Below are positions 24,121-31,428 of a stretch of DNA of 64,000 bases, piece after piece. Location of the stretch: the NCBI RefSeq assembly GCF_001552535.1, contig NZ_BCRJ01000001.1:25352-89351 (forward strand), read 5' to 3'. A program made the translations under genes and the position numbers. This stretch comes from Nocardioides jensenii JCM 1364 = NBRC 14755 (GTDB lineage: Bacteria; Actinomycetota; Actinomycetes; Propionibacteriales; Nocardioidaceae). The notes under the pieces were generated by a model that saw only the letters and a program-made list of their open reading frames with translations, was not told the origin of the DNA and did not search any database. How positions within the stretch are numbered: the first letter of the stretch is position 1; every line of letters begins with the position of its first letter.

Positions 24121-24477
24121 ATGAGCACCTTCCACCGTCCCGCGCTCGATGTCATCGCAGACATCCGCCGCGGGAAGCTCCACACCGAACTCACCGACGC
24201 CTTCGCGGCCGTCCTCGAGGCGTGCATCGACACCGGCAAGAAGGGCGAGGTCGTCCTCAAGCTCACGTTCGACCCCGACAAGGACGACTTCTCCACCCGC
24301 ATGAAGGTCACCGACCAGATCACCACCAAGGCACCCCGCCGCACCGTGAAGCCGTCCCTGTTCTTCCTCACCGACGACGGCAACCTCACCCGCACCGACC
24401 CCAACCAGGAGCAGTTCGACGGCATGCGCGCCGTCCCTGCCACCCCCGTCACCGACGAGCACCGGAAGGCCAACTGA
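24121..24477 (+). CDS. Conserved hypothetical phage protein
   Basis: A 118-residue protein with an N-terminal helical half (LDVIADIRRGKLHTELTDAF) and a beta-rich second half (GEVVLKLTFDPDKDDFSTRM, PSLFFLTDDGNLTRTDP). It is encoded directly before the DUF2303 gene, a pairing I recall from other phages, where the two may act together in DNA metabolism. ATG 24121 follows GAAGGAAAC. Confidence 0.6.
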   Translation: MSTFHRPALDVIADIRRGKLHTELTDAFAAVLEACIDTGKKGEVVLKLTFDPDKDDFSTRMKVTDQITTKAPRRTVKPSLFFLTDDGNLTRTDPNQEQFDGMRAVPATPVTDEHRKAN

Positions 24478-24478
24478 C

Positions 24479-25348
24479 ATGACCGAGAACACCACCACCG
24501 CACCCGCCACGGGGATCGAGGCTGCAGTCCGCGCCGGCGAGAACGTCGGCCGCCTCACCCCCATCCCCGAAGACGGGGCACGGTTCTTCACCCAACTCGT
24601 CCCCGCCGGCGCCCGCCTCGAGCACATCGACCTCGAAGCCCTCGAGGACAAGCTGGCGATCTTCCCGCGCCGCAAGACCGGCACCGTCCACGTCCAGGAC
24701 GCCTCCTCGTTCATCGAGTACCTCGCCAAGCACGCCCTCTCGGCGACCGAGGTGTGGGCCGACCTGTCCCGCACCCGCCTCGTCGGCGTCATCAACGCCC
24801 ACGACGAGGCCAGCGAAGACCGCATCACTGAGGGCGTGGCAGGGCACGGCGACCACCGTGTCGCCCTCGAGCTGCTCCCCACCAAGGCCTGGCAGAAGTG
24901 GACCGGCCGCGACAAGCAGTGGCTGAACCAGTCCGAGTTCGCCGAGCACCTCGAGGACAACGCCGTCGACATCCTCAACCCCGACGCCGCCACCATGTTG
25001 GAGATCGCCGAGCACTTCCACGCCGCCGTCGGTGCTGACTTCAAGTCCGCCCAGCGGCTCTCCGACGGCAACGTGTCCCTGCGCTACGAGGAGACCACCA
25101 CCGCCCGCGCCGGCCAGTCCGGTGACCTGGAGATCCCGAAGACCTTCACCGTCGCCCTGGCACCGTTCGAGGGCGCTGAGCGTGTCCCCGTCGACGCCCG
25201 GTTCCGGTACCGCATCAACTCCGGGAAGCTTGTCCTCTCTTATGCCCTGCTGAACGTGGAGGAGATCGCCCAGCGGGTGTTCCTCGACTACGTCGACTCG
25301 GTCCGCGCAGAGATCACCGCGCCCCTGTTCCAGGGTCGCCCCGAGTGA
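24479..25348 (+). CDS. DUF2303 (YfdQ-like) phage protein
   Basis: A 289-residue protein recognisable as DUF2303/YfdQ: HVQDASSFIEYLAKH, VGVINAHDEAS, HRVALELLPTKAWQKWTGRD, SQSEFAEHLEDN-like and RVPVDARFRYRI segments in order. The family is restricted to phages and prophages and is of unknown function, usually near replication or recombination genes. Length is typical and the gene looks intact. Confidence 0.82.
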   Translation: MTENTTTAPATGIEAAVRAGENVGRLTPIPEDGARFFTQLVPAGARLEHIDLEALEDKLAIFPRRKTGTVHVQDASSFIEYLAKHALSATEVWADLSRTRLVGVINAHDEASEDRITEGVAGHGDHRVALELLPTKAWQKWTGRDKQWLNQSEFAEHLEDNAVDILNPDAATMLEIAEHFHAAVGADFKSAQRLSDGNVSLRYEETTTARAGQSGDLEIPKTFTVALAPFEGAERVPVDARFRYRINSGKLVLSYALLNVEEIAQRVFLDYVDSVRAEITAPLFQGRPE

Positions 25349-25605
25349 ACGGGGTGGGCCCGGCCGCTGTCGGCCATGAGTTGCTGCTCGAGGCGGCTGG
25401 CCTGGTCATCACGACACAGTTCGGGTCCACCTCGCAGCTGCAACGCGTCCTCGGCATCGGCCACGACAAGGCCGCCCGGGTCATGACCGAACTCGAAGCA
25501 CACGGCGTCGTCGGCCCCCGCAAGCGCGAGGGGCTCTCCCGTGACGTCCTGGTCACCCCTGACCAGCTCGACGCCGTACGAGCACAGATCGGCGGCGGCC
25601 AGTGA
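25345..25605 (+). CDS. FtsK-gamma-like winged-helix protein
   Basis: An 86-residue protein from GTG overlapping the DUF2303 stop. The sequence STSQLQRVLGIGHDKAARVM followed by TELEAHGVVGP is close to the gamma DNA-binding domain of FtsK/SpoIIIE, where it reads KOPS motifs. Here it stands alone, so it may be a small regulator or DNA-binding adaptor. Confidence 0.65.
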   Translation: MNGVGPAAVGHELLLEAAGLVITTQFGSTSQLQRVLGIGHDKAARVMTELEAHGVVGPRKREGLSRDVLVTPDQLDAVRAQIGGGQ

Positions 25606-25904
25606 TCACGAAGCCCCAGAAGCGCCCGGACCTCCGCAAGCACGTCGGGGTGTGCATGACCTGCCGCCACTGGCAGATCGACGTACGCCCCGGCGCGATC
25701 TCCGACCTCGGTGGGTGGCTCGTCGCCATGCGAGCAATCGGAGAGGCACACGCAGAGCACATCCGCGACGAGTGCCCCAACGCCGGCGGCCGGCTGAAGT
25801 GGGTGTCGGGCGAGTGGGTCGACGCTCCGCTCATGGACAGCGGCAAGCCTGCTGACGGCACCCTCGCTCTCGAGCCGACACCCCGCTGGTGGGTGGCCCG
25901 ATGA
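25602..25904 (+). CDS. Hypothetical phage protein with C..C and H..H
   Basis: A 100-residue protein from GTG in overlap. CMTCRHWQ near residues 18-21 with a downstream EAHAEHIRDEC suggests a zinc-binding finger. The remainder is Gly/Pro-rich. Function unknown. Confidence 0.5.
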   Translation: MITKPQKRPDLRKHVGVCMTCRHWQIDVRPGAISDLGGWLVAMRAIGEAHAEHIRDECPNAGGRLKWVSGEWVDAPLMDSGKPADGTLALEPTPRWWVAR

Positions 25905-26062
25905 TCTACCGCCAGCGCCCGCTTTGGCGTGCTCTCGCTGTGGCTGCGGTGAACACCGTTGCCCGGCTCGGGGAGAGGGCTGTCATGGCCTTCCCAACCC
26001 GTACTGACACTCCGATCTGCCGCGTTTGCCGGCGCCCTGACTGCACCAAGGAGACGAAGTAA
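25901..26062 (+). CDS. Small Cys-rich hypothetical protein
   Basis: A 53-residue ORF starting in overlap with the previous stop. It has a basic, slightly hydrophobic N-terminus (RPLWRALAVAAVNTVARL) and ends with CRVCRRPDC, a likely zinc knuckle. The final codon overlaps the next ATG. Confidence 0.5.
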   Translation: MIYRQRPLWRALAVAAVNTVARLGERAVMAFPTRTDTPICRVCRRPDCTKETK

Positions 26063-26135
26063 TGACCGAGATCCCCCCTGCATCGAATGCCGCCGCGCCC
26101 GTACTCTCGCTAACCCTGACCACGCGAGGCCAATC

Positions 26136-26420
26136 ATGAGCGGCCTCTCTGACGCCGAGTCTCTGCTGGGTCATAAGCACTCGGACTGGGGATTCAGGCG
26201 AGTCTTCGTGCAAGCCGACGTCGAGGGCATCATCACCGCCCGCGAGAAGGCGCTGGTCGAGGAGATCGTGGAGGCCATCGAGAAGCGACGCCTCTCCCGT
26301 CGTCGTCGCTGGCTCCGCAGTCATCGCTGGTCGGGCGAGGACGAGGCGCGCTGGTCCCAAGGCATGTGGGACGCCGCCCGGATCGCCCGCGAGTTCACCA
26401 AGGGTGGTGGCGAATCATGA
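26136..26420 (+). CDS. Hypothetical early phage protein, possibly 5'-shifted
   Basis: A 94-residue protein from ATG 26136 with a helical body (GIITAREKALVEEIVEAIEK) and a basic Arg/Trp-rich segment (RRRRWLRSHRW). Upstream, ATG 26062 opens a 25-codon frame. Adding one base to the run of six C (26073-26078) would switch into this gene's frame and give MTEIPP-CIECRRARTLANPD, a CxxC-containing N-terminus. The annotated start is therefore a minimum. Confidence 0.5.
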   Translation: MSGLSDAESLLGHKHSDWGFRRVFVQADVEGIITAREKALVEEIVEAIEKRRLSRRRRWLRSHRWSGEDEARWSQGMWDAARIAREFTKGGGES

Positions 26421-26764
26421 GCGCCGTGGGAGACGCGAGGAAGCGTCAGGCCGACCTCACGGGCCCCGAGCAGATGGCCGCGCGGTCACTGACCGAGCAG
26501 GCCATCACTCGGTACTGGAATCTGTCCCCGGCCAAGCGGGAGAGCGCGCCGGACGACCGGGACGCGCTGGCCGAGGTCATCACCATTCCACGCCCGACCG
26601 TCCCATTCGGCCCCAAGCACCTCACACAGGACGAGGCAGATGCCGATTACCTCCGCAGCGCTGCCAGGAACATCTGGGACGCACGCTGCATGGGGAGCAA
26701 CCTCACCGCCACCGTCGTCAAGTTGCTGAACGACTGCGCCGACCGGATCGCTGGTGACACCTGA
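26417..26764 (+). CDS. Hypothetical early phage protein
   Basis: A 115-residue protein starting in ATGA overlap. Mostly helical, with a conserved-looking middle (ALAEVITIPRPTVPFGPKHL) and a C-terminal helix (LTATVVKLLNDCADRIAG). No family recognised. Confidence 0.55.
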   Translation: MSAVGDARKRQADLTGPEQMAARSLTEQAITRYWNLSPAKRESAPDDRDALAEVITIPRPTVPFGPKHLTQDEADADYLRSAARNIWDARCMGSNLTATVVKLLNDCADRIAGDT

Positions 26765-27243
26765 TGTGCGGCTGCCAGAAGCACCACGACGAATCCAAGG
26801 CGTGCACCTGTATCTGTCTCGAGCATCGCAACTTCGAGGCCGCCTACCACCTGGCCATGCGGAGGTACGACGAGATCGTCGGTCTTCAACGTTGGAAGGA
26901 CGAAGCGCTGGAAGTGATCTCAGGCCTGCAAGAGCTGGGCCGGGCGCTTGACCTCCGCCTCGGCACCTCGATCACTGGCCCTCGCGCAGTGGAAGCGGTC
27001 AACGCGCTCAAGGCCGAGCGTGACGATCTCGCTGACCGCCTATCGGCCCTGCTCTGCGACCTGACCGGCGGGCTGATGTCCAAGACGAGCTACCCCGTTC
27101 CCGTGATGGTTCAGGCGATCGAGGCTGAGTTCGAGAAGCGCGCCGCTGGCGACGACGACCAAGGATCAACGCTCCCCTCCGGTGGCCGTCTCCTCGCTGG
27201 TGGCGGCGCTGATTACTCACACATCCCTCTGAAGGAGGACTAG
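26764..27243 (+). CDS. Hypothetical Cys-rich, coiled-coil phage protein
   Basis: A 159-residue protein beginning MCGCQKHHDESKACTCICLEH, a dense Cys/His cluster, then a coiled-coil-like helix (about 90-110, VNALKAERDDLADRLSALL) and a Gly-rich end. One-base overlap with the gene before. Function unknown; the N-terminus may bind zinc. Confidence 0.55.
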   Translation: MCGCQKHHDESKACTCICLEHRNFEAAYHLAMRRYDEIVGLQRWKDEALEVISGLQELGRALDLRLGTSITGPRAVEAVNALKAERDDLADRLSALLCDLTGGLMSKTSYPVPVMVQAIEAEFEKRAAGDDDQGSTLPSGGRLLAGGGADYSHIPLKED

Positions 27244-27250
27244 ACCCCCG

Positions 27251-28102
27251 ATGGCTTGGTTCAAGACCGATGACAGTTTCGGGAGCCACCCGAAGGTCCT
27301 CGCACTCCCTCGCGGTGCTGCTCGCATGCGCTCGGTTGGCCTGTGGACCCTGGCGGGCACCTGGGCTGCGAAGCAGGAGACCGACGGGCACGTCCCGGCG
27401 TACATGATCGAGGAGCTCGGCGGCACGAAGGCTGACGCGAAGCGCCTGGTCGACGTGACGTTGTGGGAGGTGACCGACACCGGTTATTTGTTCCACGACT
27501 GGGCTGAATACCAGCCGACGTCGAGCGACAAGGAGTCCGACCGTGAAGCAGCCCGAGAGCGTATGCGCAAGCTGCGCGCGAAGAAGGGCCCCAAGAATGC
27601 CGGAACGACGGGCGATTCAGAGGATGGTTCGGAAGATGTTCGCGCGAACAAAGACCGAAGTTCGGAAAACGTTCGCTCTACCCCGACCCGGCCCGTACCC
27701 GACCCCACTGCTGCTGCCGCAGCAGACGCGGCAGCAGCAGTCGATTCGCACACCACAACCGACCTCCCCGGCCCCGTCGCGATCCTCGCGACCAAACTCG
27801 CCCAGCACACCCCACTCCGTGGCCTCCGCTGGGACCTCCCCACCGAGAAGCTCGACCGCATCACCACCTGCGTCACCGAGCACGGCGACCAGGCACTCGT
27901 CGACAACGCCCTGGCCACCCTCCGCACCCCGGCCCCGACGTACGCCTCAGCGTTCCTCGGCAACTGGGAAGCCATGCCGCCCCCGGGCCAACGCCTCGCC
28001 CTCGTCGCCCAGCGCCTCTGCGACGTCCACGGCACCCGCCTCACCCCGTCCGGCAACTGCAGCTCCTGCGCAGCTGACGCCAAGGTCGGTGGTGACCGAT
28101 GA
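27251..28102 (+). CDS. Replication initiation/DnaD-like phage protein
   Basis: A 283-residue protein whose N-terminal 95 residues (WFKTDDSFGSHPKVLALPRG, LWTLAGTWAAKQ, LFHDWAEYQP) match the winged-helix domain of phage replisome organiser/DnaD-like proteins. A low-complexity Ala-rich linker (about 150-168) leads to a C-terminal helical domain and a Cys pair (CSSC). It probably loads the host helicase at the phage origin. A ribosome site (GAAGGAGG-like) precedes ATG 27251. An origin may lie within or near this gene; none was identified. Confidence 0.7.
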   Translation: MAWFKTDDSFGSHPKVLALPRGAARMRSVGLWTLAGTWAAKQETDGHVPAYMIEELGGTKADAKRLVDVTLWEVTDTGYLFHDWAEYQPTSSDKESDREAARERMRKLRAKKGPKNAGTTGDSEDGSEDVRANKDRSSENVRSTPTRPVPDPTAAAAADAAAAVDSHTTTDLPGPVAILATKLAQHTPLRGLRWDLPTEKLDRITTCVTEHGDQALVDNALATLRTPAPTYASAFLGNWEAMPPPGQRLALVAQRLCDVHGTRLTPSGNCSSCAADAKVGGDR

Positions 28103-28593
28103 CCAGCCTCCGCCGCACCGCGATGACCCGACGTACCGAGTTGCGTCGTACGCCGATGACCAGGAAGCGCCCCAACGCCCAGAAGACGGTCGCCGGCCGC
28201 CGCAAGAACACCGGCCCGTCGAATACTGTCCGAGGTCTCGTGTACGCCCGTGCTGGGTGGTGCTGCGAGGTCTGCGGCCGCCAGCTGCACGACGGGAACG
28301 GGTGGACCCAGGCCCACGCCGTGCACCACAGACGGCCCCGCGGTGCCGGAGGTTCCAGCGACCCGGCCACGAACTCCCCGTGCAACCTGCTCCTCGTCTG
28401 CGGCACCGGCAACGAAGACCCCTCGACCTGCCACGGCCTCATCGAGTCCCAGCGCACCCTCGCCCTGGCCAACGGCTGGCTCGTCCCCCAACACGGCGAC
28501 CCCGCATCCACCCCAGTCCTTGTCGCAGGCGGCGCCACCGTCCTTCTCACCGCCACCGGCACCTACGCGTCTGCAGAGTGGGTCACGCCATGA
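28099..28593 (+). CDS. HNH endonuclease
   Basis: A 164-residue protein with a basic N-terminus (TRRTELRRTPMTRKRP) and an HNH module: CEVCG, then AHAVHHRRPRGAGG (His pair), NSPCNLLLVC and CHGLIES. It probably nicks or cuts phage DNA during replication, recombination or packaging. It overlaps the replication protein by 4 bases. Confidence 0.8.
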   Translation: MTSLRRTAMTRRTELRRTPMTRKRPNAQKTVAGRRKNTGPSNTVRGLVYARAGWCCEVCGRQLHDGNGWTQAHAVHHRRPRGAGGSSDPATNSPCNLLLVCGTGNEDPSTCHGLIESQRTLALANGWLVPQHGDPASTPVLVAGGATVLLTATGTYASAEWVTP

Positions 28594-29240
28594 CCGAACC
28601 CGTCATCGATCCGTTCGCCCGCCAGCTGGAGTTGTTCCGTGAGCGCTTCGCGAACCGCCGCACCGTGCCTTGGGAGATGTTCAGGGCGGCGGAGGACCTC
28701 GTCCGAGGCAGCGCCGAATACCACCGCATCCAGCTCGACGTCAGCCGTGAGGAGCACCAGGCGGAGATCACACGACTGCGCGAGGAGCACGAGAAGCGCA
28801 TGGACGTGCTCAGGAGCACCCTCGAGGCCCAACGCTCCACCAACAACCTCCTCGAGCAGCAAGCCCAAGAGCGACGCAGCCTCTACGAAGCCCGCCGCTC
28901 CACGGGTCCCGAAGGCGCCGAGGTCACAATCCGCCGCGACGACTACCTCAAGTCGTGGCGATTGCAGGACCTCGAGGAGATCGCGTTCCGCCTCCGATGC
29001 GGGGGCGCGACGGACGACACCGCGGTGGACATGGCCTCCAACCGGGCGGTCGCGGTCGTCCCGGCCCCGAACATGGTCACCCTCGAGCACCGCCCGGCGC
29101 CGCCCGAGCGGCGTGCCCCGCTGACGATCCCGTCGGCGCCCAGGCCGGAGCCAGCGGGCACCCTGCGTCTGCGGCACATGCTTGCTGCTGCCAGCCTCCT
29201 CCTCACCGCCTTGGTGACGCTCATGGTGGTGCTCCTGTGA
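28590..29240 (+). CDS. Tail-anchored coiled-coil membrane protein
   Basis: A 216-residue protein with a long coiled coil (about 45-100, heavy in Glu/Arg: EEHQAEITRLREEHEKRMD), an unstructured Pro-rich stretch and one C-terminal transmembrane helix (LLLTALVTLMVVLL). A tail-anchored membrane protein in the replication region could tether phage DNA or proteins to the membrane; that is inferred. Confidence 0.6.
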   Translation: MTEPVIDPFARQLELFRERFANRRTVPWEMFRAAEDLVRGSAEYHRIQLDVSREEHQAEITRLREEHEKRMDVLRSTLEAQRSTNNLLEQQAQERRSLYEARRSTGPEGAEVTIRRDDYLKSWRLQDLEEIAFRLRCGGATDDTAVDMASNRAVAVVPAPNMVTLEHRPAPPERRAPLTIPSAPRPEPAGTLRLRHMLAAASLLLTALVTLMVVLL

Positions 29241-29395
29241 CCGGCTTCCTTCACACCCTCGAGGCAGGTGGCCATGCGTTCACCTGCCAGGCCAAGGGCT
29301 GGGTGGTGTGGGAGACCACCGAGCCCCGCGCCCGTGCAGCTGCGACCGAGCACGCCAAGAAGTGCAAGCACCACACCCCGGAGGGACAGCAGTGA
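29237..29395 (+). CDS. Small putative zinc-finger protein
   Basis: A 52-residue ORF from GTG in overlap. It carries GHAFTCQAKGWVVW and HAKKCKHH, spacing that fits a single C2H2-like finger. The stop overlaps the following GTG. Function unknown. Confidence 0.5.
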   Translation: MTGFLHTLEAGGHAFTCQAKGWVVWETTEPRARAAATEHAKKCKHHTPEGQQ

Positions 29396-30102
29396 CCCAG
29401 GACCAGGCCCCCGACGTGCACACCATGTTCGCCGAGCTCACCCAGCCACACTCACACCGCGAGCCGTACGTCGTACGCCGCGGCGGCACCACGTGGACCC
29501 AGCACCACGTAACCCGTGTCCCAGCCCTGGTCATGCAACTGCTCGAGGCAACCCCTGCCGGTTCCGGCGACCAGGCCGGCACCGGTGGCCACTCCCGCCC
29601 CGCGATCCGCATCGAGGCACTCGACACGGTGATGCTCATCGACGACGAGGTCTCACGTTGGATCGAACGCCTCGGCTCGAATACCCCAGCCGACGTGTGG
29701 GACGTCGAGAACGACCGACCCGTGAAGGGCTCCGGCACCCTCCGCGCACTGCGTCACCTCCACGGACTCCACGCCTCCGCACCCATCTGCCAGCCCGGCC
29801 TGCGTGGCGGCCGCACCGGATCCGCGTGGTGCTGCCTCACCCACCGCCTCGAGCACGACCTCTCAGGCTGGTGGCACCAGGCCCGCATCGTGTCCGGGTG
29901 GGACACCCCAGCCTTCCGACCCTTCGCGGCCTGCCCCATCTGCGAGGCCGTGAACTCCCTGCGGGTGAAGCTGACAGCCCAGACAGCCCTGTGCGTGGAG
30001 TGCCGCGCACTGTGGGATCCGACCACCATCGGGATGCTGGCCGAGCACATCAGAGAAGCGAAGGCCAACGACACGCCAGCCCCTCAGGTCGAGAGTGCTT
30101 GA
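29392..30102 (+). CDS. Conserved actinophage protein with C-terminal zinc ribbon
   Basis: A 236-residue protein of a kind frequently found before terminase genes in actinophages. The N-terminal half contains IEALDTVMLIDDEVSRWIER. The second half has C..H-type positions (ICQPGLRG, WCCLTHRLEHD) and a clear zinc ribbon (ACPICEAVN ... LCVECRALWDP). A regulatory or DNA-binding role is likely but unproven. Confidence 0.65.
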   Translation: MTQDQAPDVHTMFAELTQPHSHREPYVVRRGGTTWTQHHVTRVPALVMQLLEATPAGSGDQAGTGGHSRPAIRIEALDTVMLIDDEVSRWIERLGSNTPADVWDVENDRPVKGSGTLRALRHLHGLHASAPICQPGLRGGRTGSAWCCLTHRLEHDLSGWWHQARIVSGWDTPAFRPFAACPICEAVNSLRVKLTAQTALCVECRALWDPTTIGMLAEHIREAKANDTPAPQVESA

Positions 30103-30165
30103 TCCATGGGCGCCGAGCAGGTCATACTGACCCCGACATCTTCAGCGACCCCAACCACGTCCGTC

Positions 30166-30477
30166 TCAGGGACGTTGAGCCCGCGCAGCAAGCACGGACT
30201 GCATGAACTGCTGAAACTCTCCCGCTCGGCCCGAGCGGAACGTCACTGCGTACGGGTCCTCTGCGACTGTCTTGTGCTTCCCCATGGGCTGAACGAGCGG
30301 CGCATCCGGTGTCCCCGACGCCGTGAACTTCAACGCCTTCATCCCAATGCCTGCCGGGATGATCATGGCGGTGGCGATCGAGTGCAGCGGCATCACCACC
30401 TGGCCTCTCATCGGCTTGCTGATGAAGACGTTGTGACCGTCGAACGCGACCTTGCCGCGGTACCCCTTGAGCTCCAT
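30166..30477 (-). CDS. DUF4429-like moron on the opposite strand
   Basis: A 103-residue protein resembling DUF4429/bacterial PH-like domains (ELKGYRGKVAFDGHNVFISK, VMPLHSIATAMIIPAGIG, YAVTFRSGRAGEFQQFMQ). It is one of the few leftward genes within an otherwise rightward run. ATG 30477 is preceded by TACCGT and six bases (30489-30484), so it has its own leaderless promoter and is probably expressed in the lysogen. This is the classic layout of a moron; exclusion or fitness functions are possible but not shown. Confidence 0.72.
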   Translation of the reverse strand: MELKGYRGKVAFDGHNVFISKPMRGQVVMPLHSIATAMIIPAGIGMKALKFTASGTPDAPLVQPMGKHKTVAEDPYAVTFRSGRAGEFQQFMQSVLAARAQRP

Positions 30478-30483
30478 CCCGCC

Positions 30484-30489
30484 ACGGTA
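30484..30489 (-). promoter_or_regulatory. Leaderless -10 element of the DUF4429-like moron
   Basis: TACCGT on the minus strand, preceded by GGGCC and followed by six bases and ATG, the same arrangement as at 7397 and 53951. No clear -35. Confidence 0.5.
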
Positions 30490-30534
30490 GGCCCGCTCCA
30501 CCGCTCTCGTCCCGAGAATGCAGGAGGACGTCCG

Positions 30535-30825
30535 ATGGCCCAGGCGCGCGGCTCACGGCGGTACAAGCAGATCGTGGCCAACCTGAAGGCCCAGCGACTG
30601 CAGCCCTGCATGCGGTGCGGCATGGACATCGACTACGAGGCCGACGCCCAGGCCGGCGAACCTGACGCGTTCAACGCCGGCCACAAGAAGTCATGGGCCA
30701 CGAACCCCGAGCTGCGCGAAGACCCATCCAACTTCCAGCAGGAGCACGCCAGGTGCAACCAGGGAGCCCTCACAGACGACGGTGACGGCCCTCGAGGCCT
30801 CGGCACCGTCTCCGAGGACTGGTAG
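30535..30825 (+). CDS. HNH endonuclease next to the terminase
   Basis: A 96-residue protein: CMRCG, then PDAFNAGHKKSWATNPELRE and the closing EHARCN typical of the short HNH proteins that sit beside terminase in HK97-like phages, where they are needed for DNA cleavage during packaging. AGGAGG is well placed upstream of ATG 30535. Terminase small subunit follows after about 125 bases. Confidence 0.82.
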   Translation: MAQARGSRRYKQIVANLKAQRLQPCMRCGMDIDYEADAQAGEPDAFNAGHKKSWATNPELREDPSNFQQEHARCNQGALTDDGDGPRGLGTVSEDW

Positions 30826-30951
30826 AGAGCCCGACCAGCGGGTAGGGGCGTCTCGGTCTCAGGCCGAGCCGCCCGGCGGCCCTGACCTCCGGGCCGAGTT
30901 CGTTTCCCCCCGGCCCCCTTGAGGGGGTCGCGCGCGCGAGAGGACGACACG
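30826..30951. other. GC-rich non-coding gap, candidate packaging (cos) region
   Basis: 126 bases between the HNH gene and the terminase small subunit without a credible ORF. It contains CCCCC-TTGA-GGGGG (30914-30927), a CGCGCGCG run and further short inverted repeats. The location between HNH and terminase genes is where cos sites often lie. No cleavage site can be assigned from sequence alone. Confidence 0.35.
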
Positions 30952-31428
30952 ATGGCCCCCCGACGCCGCCGGTGCGCGTTCTGCTCCGAGCCCCTGCCGA
31001 AGGACGCCCGCTCGAACCGCAAGTTCTGCGACGCCGACTGTCGCGCTGGCCGAGCGAAGCAGCCGGCCGTCGAGCTCGGCCCTGTCGCCACGGCGACCGA
31101 GCTCGCGATCACTGCAGCTGGCACCGAGCTGACCGAACGCGACCAGGGCGCCGTCGCCGCACTGCGCCACCTGGCCAACAAGATCGATACCGAGCATGAG
31201 ATCCGCGAGGCGGCCCTGAAGTGGGCGGCCCAGAACGACGGCGCCGGCAAGCCCCCGCAGATCGACAACGTGTCGGTGCCGACCTACTTGAAGTACTGCG
31301 AATCGCTCGGGCTCACCCCGGCCGGCCGGTCCCGACTGGAAGCCGCGAAGCCTCAGCAACCGGGAGGTGCGACGGGTGGCAGCAAGCTCACGCTCCTCTC
31401 GCAAGGCATCCCGCGACCCGGCGCCTAA
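30952..31428 (+). CDS. Terminase small subunit
   Basis: A 158-residue protein with an N-terminal zinc-finger-like region (RRCAFCSEPL...RKFCDADCRAG) and a helical C-terminal part (TLEHEIREAALKWAA-like, PTYLKYCESLGLTPAGRSRL) typical of actinophage small terminase subunits. It would recognise the packaging site and recruit the large subunit. Its 3' end overlaps the large-subunit start by about 50 bases. Confidence 0.75.
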   Translation: MAPRRRRCAFCSEPLPKDARSNRKFCDADCRAGRAKQPAVELGPVATATELAITAAGTELTERDQGAVAALRHLANKIDTEHEIREAALKWAAQNDGAGKPPQIDNVSVPTYLKYCESLGLTPAGRSRLEAAKPQQPGGATGGSKLTLLSQGIPRPGA

